Shown here piece by piece: positions 1 to 10,272 of a DNA stretch of 64,000 nt. This DNA comes from Hawksworthiomyces lignivorus (lineage: Eukaryota; Ascomycota; Sordariomycetes; Ophiostomatales; Ophiostomataceae), in NCBI GenBank assembly GCA_002917075.1, contig NTMA01000008.1, positions 434,001 through 498,000 on the forward strand, in the 5' to 3' direction. The position numbers and the translations under genes are program-made. How positions within the stretch are numbered: position 1 is the first letter of the stretch; every line of letters starts with the position of its first letter. The notes under the pieces were generated by a model. It searched no databases. It was given only the letters and a program-made list of their open reading frames with translations, and was not told the origin of the DNA.

Positions 1-1569
1 AGATGAGGGTCTTGGAGAGTCAGACACATAAGAATTGGTTAGCGAGCTGGCCGAAGAGGTTGTAGACAGCGGCGAGGAAGTCCTGGGCCGTGACGTAATA
101 GAAGTTCTAGAAGGGGGAGTGTTGCCTTTGGGTGTCGTGCTCGAAGAGCGGTTACAAAGCGACTGGCAACTGGCAGAAGAAGATTGGCTTCCAGAAGGCG
201 TCTGTTTTGGCGGGGTAGTACGGGATGTGACCGGGCCAGCATGAGAAGAAGACACAGTATCAGGACGTAGTACAGGCCGGTATCGAGATGTGGCTATGCG
301 ATTGCAGCTGAGAGAGTTGGTCGGACAGGGAATCAAAATCCCAGGAGACTTGTTACAGCAGCGCGGGAGACCATGGCCACACTGAAGCATGATTTGGGCC
401 TCTCGAGCCGAATCCAGCAGAGTTTGAATAGTTTCAGCCTGTTCCTGATGGAATTGGAGGGTTCGCGTATACTGCATCCACCGGCGAAGCAGCGTGCCTG
501 GCTGCGAGAAGCCGTCATCAGTATTGTGGCTTGTGGGCTCGCCGCCGAGGATTTGTTGGTAGTATTCATGGCACTGCATCCAGATGGCCCGCGATAAATC
601 CATGCCTCTGACTGTATTCTTGCCCGTGGCGGCCAGCATTCTCTCAAGTACAGTGGACGCAAGGCCAAATATCGTGTAGCCCATGGCAACACTCAACGGA
701 GTGAATATATTGTCAGGCAGGCGGACTGGAGCACGAGTGATAACGATATCAGCACCGGGTGAGGGACTGTAAGGTATTGGGTCATTTCTGAGGTCAAGAA
801 CATGCTGGCAGAGCGGAGAGGCACCCTGCTCAGCTTTGGCCTGCACAGCCGCCAGCCGCTCTGCCAGCAGTTGAACTTGGTGGCTGATCTGGGCCAACGT
901 AGACTCATCAAAAGGTTTTCTGAGTTTCCGTTGAAAATACTCAGCGTCAATAGCCATGCGCTCAAGAGATTGCTGCTGCCGAATCGCAGCACCCATGTCC
1001 GGCATGTTGAAGCGCAGCTCTAACTGTTTGGTCGTCGAAGCGAGATCAACGAGCGACTGCCGCAATGGTCTCAACCAGTCAGAGACGTCAGCACCAGGTG
1101 ACGAACCATACAGTTTGTGCCAGGAAGAACGATCGTTACTGTTCATGATGATCAAGTGCAGAGACCGAGGATTAGAATCATTGGTATGTTTCGAAGCGGA
1201 GCTCAAAAGAGAGTGCATGATGTACCGACGGTCATTTTTGTCATAACCGTCGTTGACACAGGAGGGGGAGGTAACATACTGCTCAAGAGCATCAGAGACC
1301 AGGGCGTTCAGTGTAATATATTTTTCAGCCTTCTCCAGAAGACTGATGTACATTTCACTCGATATCGTGACAGTATTGTCATCAATACCCATAGGGTGAG
1401 CATTACCAGGACCGAAGGTATGAACAGGAGCGGCAGATACGTCGTGGCGATCAGTTGCAAGACAAAAATCAGACTCACAGGTGTCAAGTGAGGTGGGAAC
1501 ACGCTTGGCACTCGGAGGTAGACCGGTGTAGTTTTTCGCAGCCTTGTTCTTCAAAATCTTGCCCAGCAT
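1..1569 (-). CDS. Unknown fungal protein, partial (C-terminus beyond window edge)
   Basis: One uninterrupted minus-strand frame of 523 codons runs from an ATG at 1569 to base 1 and leaves the window without a stop. No family is recognised. The N-terminal 350-400 residues are mixed polar and helical and include a Gln/Ala/Glu-rich stretch that could be coiled coil (around 960-800). The last ~130 visible residues are rich in Ser, Thr and Pro and look disordered. No signal peptide or membrane segment is seen at the chosen start. Codon use is ordinary and the frame has no internal stops, which supports a real gene. The start is the first ATG after an in-frame stretch with no other good candidate. 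An additional 5' exon further upstream cannot be excluded. Confidence 0.7.
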   Translation of the reverse strand, partial: MLGKILKNKAAKNYTGLPPSAKRVPTSLDTCESDFCLATDRHDVSAAPVHTFGPGNAHPMGIDDNTVTISSEMYISLLEKAEKYITLNALVSDALEQYVTSPSCVNDGYDKNDRRYIMHSLLSSASKHTNDSNPRSLHLIIMNSNDRSSWHKLYGSSPGADVSDWLRPLRQSLVDLASTTKQLELRFNMPDMGAAIRQQQSLERMAIDAEYFQRKLRKPFDESTLAQISHQVQLLAERLAAVQAKAEQGASPLCQHVLDLRNDPIPYSPSPGADIVITRAPVRLPDNIFTPLSVAMGYTIFGLASTVLERMLAATGKNTVRGMDLSRAIWMQCHEYYQQILGGEPTSHNTDDGFSQPGTLLRRWMQYTRTLQFHQEQAETIQTLLDSAREAQIMLQCGHGLPRCCNKSPGILIPCPTNSLSCNRIATSRYRPVLRPDTVSSSHAGPVTSRTTPPKQTPSGSQSSSASCQSLCNRSSSTTPKGNTPPSRTSITSRPRTSSPLSTTSSASSLTNSYVSDSPRPSS

Positions 1570-2034
1570 CTTGATGGTTTTGCAACACAGAGCCGAATCG
1601 ACTAGTAAAGTCAAATGAGAAGTAAGTCCTCAGCAGAAGTCCAGCTTCTGCGTAAGGATTTGTCTTGCTGGTGGTGCTGTCTTGTCGATGATGAGTTTTG
1701 AAATTTGGCGGATTGGCGAAGCATTCGACGTCTTTATATACATGAATCTTTACCATTGTGATAACAAAGTTGAAAGGCATTGAGCTGAAATTGAAGACGA
1801 AAGCTGGTTGTATGGACAGGTTGAGAGTTGAGAATTGAGATTGAACAAATGAAGCCTCTTGAGAACTGTTTTTTGTGTCACTAGATTTCATGCTTGTCTT
1901 TTAAAAACCGTATTGTATGTATTCTTCTATTTTATTTTTGTTCATCTTGTCTCTTTGTCTGCAGTACATAACGTTTAACGCGAAACAAAAAGAGCCCAAA
2001 TAAATTCACAGCACAGCCTCCTTTGCAGGTCCTT
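1570..2034. other. Spacer upstream of the unknown gene
   Basis: This spacer lies between the start of the unknown minus-strand gene and the 3' end of the PDI-like gene. It is AT-rich and has no convincing coding frame. It should hold the promoter and 5' UTR of the unknown gene. Confidence 0.5.
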
Positions 2035-3401
2035 TCACAGCTCATCATGGTTACCCTTCAAGCGCTGGTCACCGCCTGTCAATGGCTTGATTTTGCCATC
2101 CACGATATCACTCAAGAATTTTTCCACAATATCAGCCGTCAGCTTCTTGCCGCCTTTGTAAGGGAACATGTCGCCGTTGCTGGGATTTTGCATTGCAAGC
2201 CCAGACTTCGCCTTGGGGCTCAGCCCAAAGGTGGCCAGCATTTCCGGATACTCATTTAGGTCTGTTATGGCAAATTGGATGAAGCCTCCGTACTTCTTTG
2301 CTAGCGGACGGATATCTGTGCGGAACTTTTCTTTTTCCTGTTCTGAGCTAGTAAGATAGTGCATGATGCTTTTACCAGTCTGTCGCAGAAGTAGAAACAT
2401 ATTCGTTAGTAAAAACTGTAATGGTGAAGAAGATACAGCGAACATTGAAGTGCCCACCATAGATATCTCTTCCTCGTTTTTCCGAGTGATTTCAGGAATG
2501 AGCGGTGTTGCGCAGTAATGCACGAATTCCTCCAGGGCTCCAACTTGATCAAGCTCTGTCATCTCATGTTGCTGGTCGTCCTCATTGTTGTAGCAGCGGA
2601 TGACCGACGCGTGGCTCCCGGACGAGGCTACGCCAAAGGAATAGCGGTCACGGTACTTCTTGGCAAGCGCACGGAAGCGTTCATACAGGAGGAAGTGGTC
2701 CGGATTGATGTGCCCGATGAAGACAATATCATCTACAGTCATGAATGATGTCACACTGTGTTCTGTGACCTCAAAGGGGGCAGGTCGGAACGCCCGGCGG
2801 ATGAAAGAAACGATCCTAGATGTTTACAGCGATTTAGTCTAATATGATTCTGCTTTGAGAGATAGTTCTTCGTTCACTAACGCCTCCGATTTCCGTGGGC
2901 CTCGGTATCGATCGATCCGGCCATCGCGGTGGTACAGTCTGATCGCAGGGTAAGCCAGTGCATCTAGCTCTTTGCAGGTAGCAATGTTGCTGCCGCAATC
3001 AAAGCTGAGAACGTAATCGTGCTCGGGGGATTTTTGGATAGACGTCCATTCTGGCTCAAGCTCTTTGCTTGCCTCTCTAATATGTCAGGAACCTTTCTCT
3101 AGAATACATTGGAACTTTCTCTGCTGGAACCTACTCGCTTGGCTGTTGGAGGAATTCGCCCGTTAGCCATTGGTTGAGTCGTCGAATCCATGGACAGCTA
3201 TTCCGGACTTACTAGAACAACTTCAAAACGTCATCAGCATAACACCTCATAATGAAGTCATTCATAACACTCACATGCTACAAGTGTGTATCCGCTTGAT
3301 TCTAAAGCAGTCCGAAGCTCTGCATCTGTGGCATGTTTCCAAGCCGCCGCAAAGGGAACAAGAGCCAACAGGCTCAGCAGACTGCGAAACCGTAACTTCA
3401 T
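2035..3401 (-). CDS. Protein disulfide isomerase-like ER protein (redox-inactive type), HDEL-terminated
   Basis: The start at 3401 opens a clear signal peptide (basic start, Leu/Ala core, then AWKHAT). Exon 1 ends near 3275. A second exon ending at 2882 encodes the end of a thioredoxin domain (LEPEW, then CKELDALAYPAIRLYH and YRGPR). The last intron is 2881-2816 (GTTAGT..CTAG), and exon 3 (2815-2035) holds two more thioredoxin-fold domains of the PDI b/b' kind. The protein ends in HDEL, the fungal ER-retention signal. No CGHC-type active site is visible, so a chaperone or scaffold role is more likely than disulfide exchange. The exon 1/exon 2 junction is uncertain: the best frame-keeping option uses a weak donor near 3268 and an acceptor near 3079. 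The gene is divergent from a prolyl 4-hydroxylase; in animals PDI is a subunit of collagen prolyl 4-hydroxylase. Confidence 0.8.
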
Positions 3402-3765
3402 TTTCTGTATTTACAACTGTATAAATCACAGCAACAAGTTTGCCATAATTTTCTGTCGAAAATTGGACATAAATCTAGACCAAGTTGCCAGCTACATCAA
3501 GAGCTTTCCCTCTTTAGCCGGCTTCGTCAACTTAAGGACACTCGTCGACGTTTTGTGCATGAACCGGCTAAGTGGCCACGTCGCCCAAGAGAAGACCCTT
3601 ATCGAACTGCGTTATTGCGTTTAAAACAGAAGAGTAAAGAAAGGGCAACATCTAGAACCCGAGGCGAAAGTGCAATTTTCTGTTTTATCGCTTTTCCAAC
3701 TTTGGGTCCTTGTCGACGTCTCTAACGATCCAGAATTCGAATTCAAGCTGGGCTAGAGCAGCGAA
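3402..3765. promoter_or_regulatory. Divergent promoter between PDI-like and prolyl 4-hydroxylase genes
   Basis: A 364-base gap separates two genes that start away from each other, and both products carry signal peptides. It must contain both promoters. No specific factor site is identified. Confidence 0.6.
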
Positions 3766-4596
3766 ATGCGATCACCACAAATTTTAACAGCGCTTCTGTT
3801 ATTATGGGCTGGCCAGCTAGACGGCGTCATCGCTGACGAGGATGGCATTGCTCAAAATTATGTCTGCCAGCATCCTCCATACAAGCCTCTTCTTGTCTCT
3901 GCTTCGCCGCTGGTGGTCTACCTAAAGGATTTTCTGACGGCAGAGGAACGCCGCCATCTATACGCTGTCTCCAAAGGGAAATTCTCTCACTCTGCTGTAG
4001 CCTCCGAGAGTGGCAGTGCTGCCACCCGCCACATTGCACGCACCTCGCAGTCTACCTATGTTGCGCGCGACGCCGTTCTGCACTGCATCGAGGAGCGTGC
4101 CGCGGCCTTCCAGGGCTACGACGTAGCCCGCGAGCAGATCGAGCCCCTGCAGCTCGTCAAGTACGGCCCCGGCGAGCGCTACCATTTCCACACGGACTGG
4201 ATCTCCCGCCAGGATGTGCAAGACGTGCACGCTGCGGCCGACAACGGAGGCAATCGACTCTCAAGCTTCTTTGCATACGTGTATGTCCGTCAAAACGACA
4301 CCACGGGCGGCGGTACGAATTTCCCACTGCTGGACGCTCCATCAAACGAAGCATGGTGCACCGAAGGCCTCATCAACTGCGACGAGCCTTATGAAAACGG
4401 CGTGACATTCCGCCCCGTGGAAGGAAATGCCATCTTCTGGCGAAATTTGCACGCGGATCATGGACAGGGGGATTACAGAACGCTGCATGCAGGCCTCCCT
4501 GTGAGCACGGGTGAGAAGATCGGCATGAACATCTGGACGCGGCAAGGTGTACTAAGCGAGGACGCCCGTGGACCAGAGTACTACCCAGATGTGTAG
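3766..4596 (+). CDS. Secreted/ER prolyl 4-hydroxylase-like 2-oxoglutarate Fe(II) oxygenase
   Basis: This single-exon gene encodes 276 residues. A signal peptide covers residues 1-23. The rest matches the prolyl 4-hydroxylase alpha-subunit catalytic fold. The iron-binding HxD is H142/D144 (HFHTDW), the distal His is H241 (LHAGLPV), and K251 in the TGEK stretch sits where the family binds the 2-oxoglutarate carboxylate. The expected reaction is hydroxylation of peptidyl proline, using 2-oxoglutarate, oxygen and ascorbate, in the ER lumen. Length is typical of fungal members, and no ER-retention tail is visible at the C-terminus (YYPDV). It shares a short promoter region with the PDI-like gene. 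The substrate is unknown; a secreted Pro-rich wall or coat protein is plausible. Confidence 0.9.
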   Translation: MRSPQILTALLLLWAGQLDGVIADEDGIAQNYVCQHPPYKPLLVSASPLVVYLKDFLTAEERRHLYAVSKGKFSHSAVASESGSAATRHIARTSQSTYVARDAVLHCIEERAAAFQGYDVAREQIEPLQLVKYGPGERYHFHTDWISRQDVQDVHAAADNGGNRLSSFFAYVYVRQNDTTGGGTNFPLLDAPSNEAWCTEGLINCDEPYENGVTFRPVEGNAIFWRNLHADHGQGDYRTLHAGLPVSTGEKIGMNIWTRQGVLSEDARGPEYYPDV

Positions 4597-4865
4597 ATAG
4601 AATGATGTGATAGACGAAGACAAGTAAAATTAGAAAATTCCGAGATTCGTACCAAACGAATGTAATGTAGCAAAGAAAAGAACGATAGTATGTACATGAA
4701 AATTGTGTCCCAAATCCCTAGGCCCATATCTCGCTGTGTAGGTATATAAAGCTAACTCCTAAAAGAAAAATTAGAAAGTCCCAGAGTATTTTCTTTTGAT
4801 TTTGAAGGTTTCGTTGGTTATTTGTCTTCTACTTTTGATCTCTCTTTCGATTCGTATCGCACCGC

Positions 4866-6653
4866 TCACAGACACTGTGAGTAGTAGTCGTTCTGGAACT
4901 TGCATGTCGTCCCAGACGCACAGCTACCGCAGCCATTCCACGTCTTGCCGGCGCACTGGCCGTACCTGGCCGACGCGCAGTTTTGGTAGTGATTGCCTCC
5001 CTGGCCGTTCTGGCCGTTCTGGCCATTTTGACCATTCTGGCCTCCATTGTTCCCTTGGCCATTGTTGCCACCGTTTCCGCCGGGACGGTTGCCGCCATTG
5101 TTGCCGTTGTTTCCGCTCTGGCCGCCGCCCCGGTTCCCGCTGCCGCCACGCTGGCCGCTTCCTGGGCGGTTACCGCCGTTGTTGCCGTTGTTTCCGTTAT
5201 TTCCATTGTTGCCGCCGTTGCCTCCAAAGCCGCCGAAGCCTCCAAAGCCTCCAAAGCCGCCTTGGCCGCCCTGGCCGCCCTGGTTGCCCTGGCCGTTGTT
5301 GCCCCCCTGGCCACCCGGGCGGTTGCCGCCCGTGTTGCCATTCTGCCCTGCTTGGCCTATTGAATTTTACGCGAAGAAGCCGACGGTTAGCAAGCTTGCG
5401 CATGCAAAAACTACGAAAGGAGAAAAAGACGCCGAAACTACAAAGAAAATGGGGGGCGGTCGTAGGGACCTACCTCCGCTGGCAATCAGCACCGGCGTCC
5501 CCGTCACCGGCGTCTCGTCGATGCTGCACATGTTTGTGCAGGGGCCCGGACGGGGCATGTAGATGGGATCGGTGTTGTTGAACACCATCTCGATCCACTG
5601 GATCTGCAGGTACGCCGCGGCGTTGGTGGTCATGTTGCCGCTCCAGGAGCCGCCGTCGCTCCAGCTGTTGAACATGACCTGCGACGGGTCCCGCGGCGCC
5701 TGGAAGTTGATGGTCGACGCCAGCTGCCCGTCCACGTACCAGGTCGTCGACCCGGGCGTCCAGTCCATGCGGTACGTCGCCCACTCGCTCCAGCGGTTGC
5801 CGCCCGGCATCGTCACGTTGCGCGTCGCCTGCGGGATGTCGCCGTCGGCGTTCCACGACGGCTGGTTCGTGAACTGCACGCGCGTCTGCGGGTCCTGCGT
5901 GCGGATCTCCAGGTCCGACTCCTGCACCAGGTTGAGTAGGCCGTTGGCACCCGGCCGGTACGTGAACATGGCCGTGATGGCGCCCGTGGCGCCCTTTGTG
6001 CGCGCGTACATGCGCACCGACAGGAACCGGAAGCCGTTCGAGGAAGACTCGATCTCGGCCGACGTCTGGAAATTGCGCGTGCGGGCCGTCCGCATGGTCA
6101 TAAACGTCTCTGACGTGGCGCCGGGGTCGGTGTTGCGCTCAATGTAGACGTTGTTGGGCGAGTTGACCATGAAGATCGTGGCGTCGCTGCCGCTCACATC
6201 CGAGTTGTTCATCTTCATCAGCTGGCCGTTGTCCCAGTTCTGCAGCTGCCACATGTTGGTCCAGTTGACTGAGTTGAAGTAGGCATTGGTGGCGGGCGCG
6301 TTGATGTTGGACTGCGTGTCCTGGAGGACAGGCGGATTGGAGACGTGCTCGGTCAGCGAGCGGAAGTCAAAAAACGTGTGATGCGAGAAGTAGTTGGCAG
6401 TCGAGGTGTTGGTGCGGAAGCATGTGCAGTTGGAGTCGGTCGTCAGAGGATACCGACTTGTAACGTTTGTCGGCGGTGTGGTTGCGGCGTGGGCCGACGG
6501 TATTGCTGCTAGCGTAGCAGCTGCTGTGATCCATGCGAGAGCTACGCTCGACAGAGAAGAGGCAGAGGCGCAGCGAGACCGTTGTCGACGACCGCTCCAG
6601 GCGGACGACGACGACGACAAAGTCGCTGGCTCCAAGGAGCCCACTGGCAACAT
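4866..6653 (-). CDS. GH16 endo-beta-glucanase-like protein with CBM1 cellulose-binding module
   Basis: There are two exons, 6653-5474 and 5356-4866, with the intron 5473-5357 (GTAGGT..CAATAG, CTAAC branch). The protein is about 556 residues. A long basic N-region and a hydrophobic Ala-rich segment (about residues 34-57) form a signal peptide or anchor. A GH16 concanavalin-A-like domain follows. E245, D247 and E249 fit the ExDxE catalytic pattern of the family, with E245 and E249 as nucleophile and acid/base. After about residue 395 comes a long Gly/Asn/Gln linker. The last ~37 residues are a fungal CBM1: CASARYGQC, TWNGCG, C..GTTC and YYSQCL, with the conserved cysteines and aromatics. The enzyme probably acts on mixed-link or 1,3-beta-glucan while bound to cellulose. 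The plant-wall substrate is inferred from the CBM1. Confidence 0.92.
4990..5356 (-). repeat. Low-complexity GGN/GGQ/GGF linker-coding repeat
   Basis: Imperfect triplet-based repetition inside exon 2 of the GH16-CBM1 gene. Units of Gly-Gly-Asn, Gly-Gln-Asn and Gly-Gly-Phe are repeated, with two copies of a GGNRPG motif. It is an extended linker between catalytic and binding modules. The repetition makes this stretch prone to length change. The other frames also stay open here, but only because of the repeated triplets. Confidence 0.85.
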
Positions 6654-9600
6654 GTTGAAGCCTTTCTGTGCTTTTGTCTCCTTTGTCTCTGTGCTTCTTT
6701 GTTGATGTGCTCTCCTTGAGGTTTCCCTATTGTCTTTGTGTTAGTGGATCTCCAAGTCGAACCTGGTCACTCTCGCTCAGCCTCATGAGGCTCCTTTCGT
6801 TTTCAAAACGAAGAAAAGACGAGAATAGATGTGCAAGAAGGACGAAACGAAGATCGATAAATAACACACAACAAACATACAAACAATAAAGCACAGACAG
6901 CTAAACCGCCCGTGTCAAGACGGTAGACGATGATGGTGGTTTATAGAAATAAGACGATCTCTGGTTAAGTACTAGCGAAATCGCCAAGGACGGGAGAGAT
7001 GCATATGGGTTGCGTTCAATTTTCTTATTTTCTCCTTATCCGCTTCTTGTTTCTCCGCGTTATACAACCTTGTTTTAGCGCAGACGTAGGTAGACGAACG
7101 TACTAGAAGGGACAAGGAAGCCAAGGCATGGCAAGGGCCAGAAGCAGCTTATGACAGGAGGACAGGCCCAGGGAGGGCAGAAGCAAGAGAAAAAGAGGGG
7201 AGCGGTTGTCGACGGAGGACGCAGCCCGTGATCAGAAGCAATGTATCTTGGGAAATGGGATTATTGGTAATGTTGCGTGTGCGTTCTTTTTGTCTTCTTC
7301 GCTGCTGCAAATTTTGCCATTGCCATTTATTGTGAATTTTGTATAAAGAGGGACACGCAACACTTGCAAGATATCAGGGGAGCAATATAAATGATGTTTA
7401 GCTCGGTTGATATTTCTTGTTGTTCTTCCTTTCAGCTGGTTGGCCTCCAAGGTTTATTTTATTACCCTTCTAATACGACATACTGCATCTTGCGCCACAC
7501 AGCTGCAACATACATCCTATGCTATACCCCTTCTATTGAGGCTGGGTCGAACTTTTCGATGGCATGAAGCTGAAAAGGCGAAACAGGAAACAATGAGCAG
7601 ATGACTGAGTCTGGGCCAACCCTTGGGAGGTAGAATCGTCGTCATCAGGACGAAATAGTATTACAGCCGGAAAATATGGTTGAACAAGATTTTTTGGTAT
7701 ATAGGGATAGATGTAAAGAATCAATCAAAACTGCGAGAGCAGAATTTTTTTAAAAAAAAAAAAGAGTCTCGAAAGTTCGGCAGTCGAGGTCTGGTCTCTC
7801 CTGTCCATCTACACGTGTGATGACTGGACCGGGGGCAGAATACGTTTAAGTGGAGACCAAGAAGAAACAAGCAAATTGCCATTTTAGGCGAGTTTGGTTT
7901 TGTTTATTAGGTGCGAGATCCCCTTTCAGTTTTGTTTGTTACTTATATGCCATCCCCCCCTATATGCAGCCCTCCACTCCCTTTGCCTTAATCTGTGGGG
8001 AAAGTTAGAGGGGGTCATATATTTACCCGCAATTTTGAGGTCGTGATTTGGGAGCAAAGAAGCTCGAAAATAAATTCTTCAGCAGCTGACTGGCGAGGCG
8101 AAGCTAATAATATGAGTGAGAACAGTGATAGAAAAAAAATCAGAAGATCAAATGCAAAAATCAAAGCAAGGCAAATCGAAGCAAAACAAAGAAAAGCAAA
8201 GCAGCAAACCGTTTTTGAAATAAGGATTTTGCGGGGTGCGCTAAAGAGGAGGCAGAGCAATTTGACGTGCCTGGCATGCTGGGGCAAGGCATAAACCGGT
8301 GAAAAAGCGGCGTGGCTAAGAGAAAACAGGAGGGCAAAGAAGGAGTCCAATATACATGTCAAGCTCTTATTGGCCTACACCATGGAAAAACGAGAAAGAA
8401 AAAGGAAGAGACACAGAAGAGAAATACATGGAAAGATGAAGGTATAGCCGGCCCTACTATTAATCTAGGCAAAATAGCTTCTCTGCCGGTCTTTTTTGCG
8501 TCTCTGCTTATTTCCATAATACTGTATGTATCTTGAAGATAACTTTCTTTTGCCCCTATTTTCTTTGTTCTTCATTTTATCCACAGAACACGTGCCGAGT
8601 CTAGAACGGTAAGAGAACAGGAACCAGAAATAACGTCTTGAGTTAGGATGAACACGGCTCGAGTTTATGTTCTGTGCTGGTCTGTTCCATGTTGCGTTGG
8701 CCATATAACACAACGCATAAGAGAGGCATCCCACTAGTCTTGTTCGTCTTACATTGTTTGCCTAGTCATTTCGGACCCGAAACACGGCATTCGTTCTGCG
8801 TGATTAAAATAAATAGAGAACCAAATCAACAAGTCTGAAGAGCAGAGGGCACAGAACGACATGTTCCATCGTGTTTTTCCTTTTCTGAGGCCTGGATGCA
8901 TTTTCCCACCATGTCGTTTCTTGTTTCTTTTCTTTTCGTTGCCTTTATAATTTAACGTTAACATATATTTCTTATCTCATCGTTTTCTATTTATGTATTT
9001 CATCCTGTTTGCGTCACCCCAGGAAAGAATCTGATTGCAGGCCTGTCAATCTTTCTGCGGTTTAGTCTTCGAAGGATTTTATCGGAAAAATACAAACCTA
9101 TTCACCATCAATTGATTTTTGTCAAAAAGGAGGCAAAGGACCTGCTAGAAATATGGCTTGCCTGCCAATGTGGTGACGCCACCCTGGATGAGAAAACGTC
9201 CGAGAAAGCACCCACTACCGGCGGGTTACAATATCGGGAAGTTTTTACTCTTTATTTGCAGTTTACAGGCCTTGCCAAGTGATTTCTTAGACAATACCCG
9301 TAGAATGTCGTAGTCTTGTATGTCCCTTAATTTGCTCTACATTTTATCCTGCTGTTTACAAGGGTCCCTCGCTTTATTTCTTTTCTCTCTTCGCAACATC
9401 TAGAACGTTACAGACATATTTAGGGGTAAAATGGCAACTCAGAGTTTCTGTAGCTTTGGAAGCTCAGATATCGTCTGTAAATGTTATCTATGGATATCGA
9501 ATAAGGGCACACGCTGTTTCTAGTATAAGATATGATACCATCTAGGATGAAGATAGCACGACCCGCTTCTACCTGAATGGATATTGCCATCTCTAGAAGA

Positions 9601-10272
9601 AACTTTGCTCCGATGTTCCCTGCTTCCCTATTCCATGTTGTGATACCAGAGTGAAGGCGGCCTCAAAATTGAAGCCAGGGAAACAGAAGAGCCAAAGTTG
9701 CGATCAGGGTAACGCAATCTCGCACGAACCCACAGAAGCTCGGGCATCCGCAGACGAAATGATATCCGCATCTTATGCCAGAGATATTTAAACCTCAAAG
9801 AGGAGCGCACACCAGGTAGAGATAACTTTGTACCCCGCTAAATGGACAATTGAACAATACGGGGGCTTCATTTTGTCCAGATTGTTTAGAAGCAGCCTAC
9901 ACCAGTTCATAGCCATCTCAACGTCATTCCGGCCATTGGCAGCGCTGTATTTGGAAGCTCATACAGAAATCACATTGTCATAGTAAACTCTGCATGTAGT
10001 CTGCATTAGTCGACCTTTATGACTGGTGTCTTGCTGAATCGTAAAATTAATCATGTTCATCAAGTGTCAACCCAGTCTTTGCTCTTGAAGCACACATGAC
10101 CACGACAATACTGCATCGAATGCCTGCCGCTCCATTTATTCATATTAATAGTGTGTAGTGCGCGTGCTTCCCCCCCCCCCCCCCCTTTTGGGGGCCAGTG
10201 GTGGGAATGCAATTGCTTCATCGTGGTGAAATTGATCCGCCACTCGCATGAACTCGTTGGCTTGCTACTTTC
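6654..10272. other. 3.6 kb spacer with no supported gene
   Basis: No frame longer than about 115 codons looks protein-like on either strand. The region is AT-rich, with a T-run joined to an A-run near 7745-7763, purine-rich patches around 8120-8220 and a 16-base C run at 10170-10185. The GH16 promoter must lie at its left end. No RNA gene or transposon could be recognised. Confidence 0.55.
10170..10185. repeat. Poly-C tract (16 C)
   Basis: A homopolymer run of 16 C directly follows a TTC. It lies about 90 bases past the stop of the minus-strand GFA gene. Its length may be unreliable in the assembly. Confidence 0.8.

Noticed and set aside
4829..5341. Ala/Thr-rich open frame on the minus strand and Pro- or Ala-rich frames on the plus strand over the GH16 linker
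   Set aside because: All six frames stay open because of the repeated triplets. Only the Gly/Asn frame joins the GH16 domain to CBM1.
8015..8362. Hydrophobic 115-codon minus-strand frame resembling a membrane protein
   Set aside because: It comes from a T-rich reading of an A-rich tract. There are no homologous features, splice sites or neighbours.
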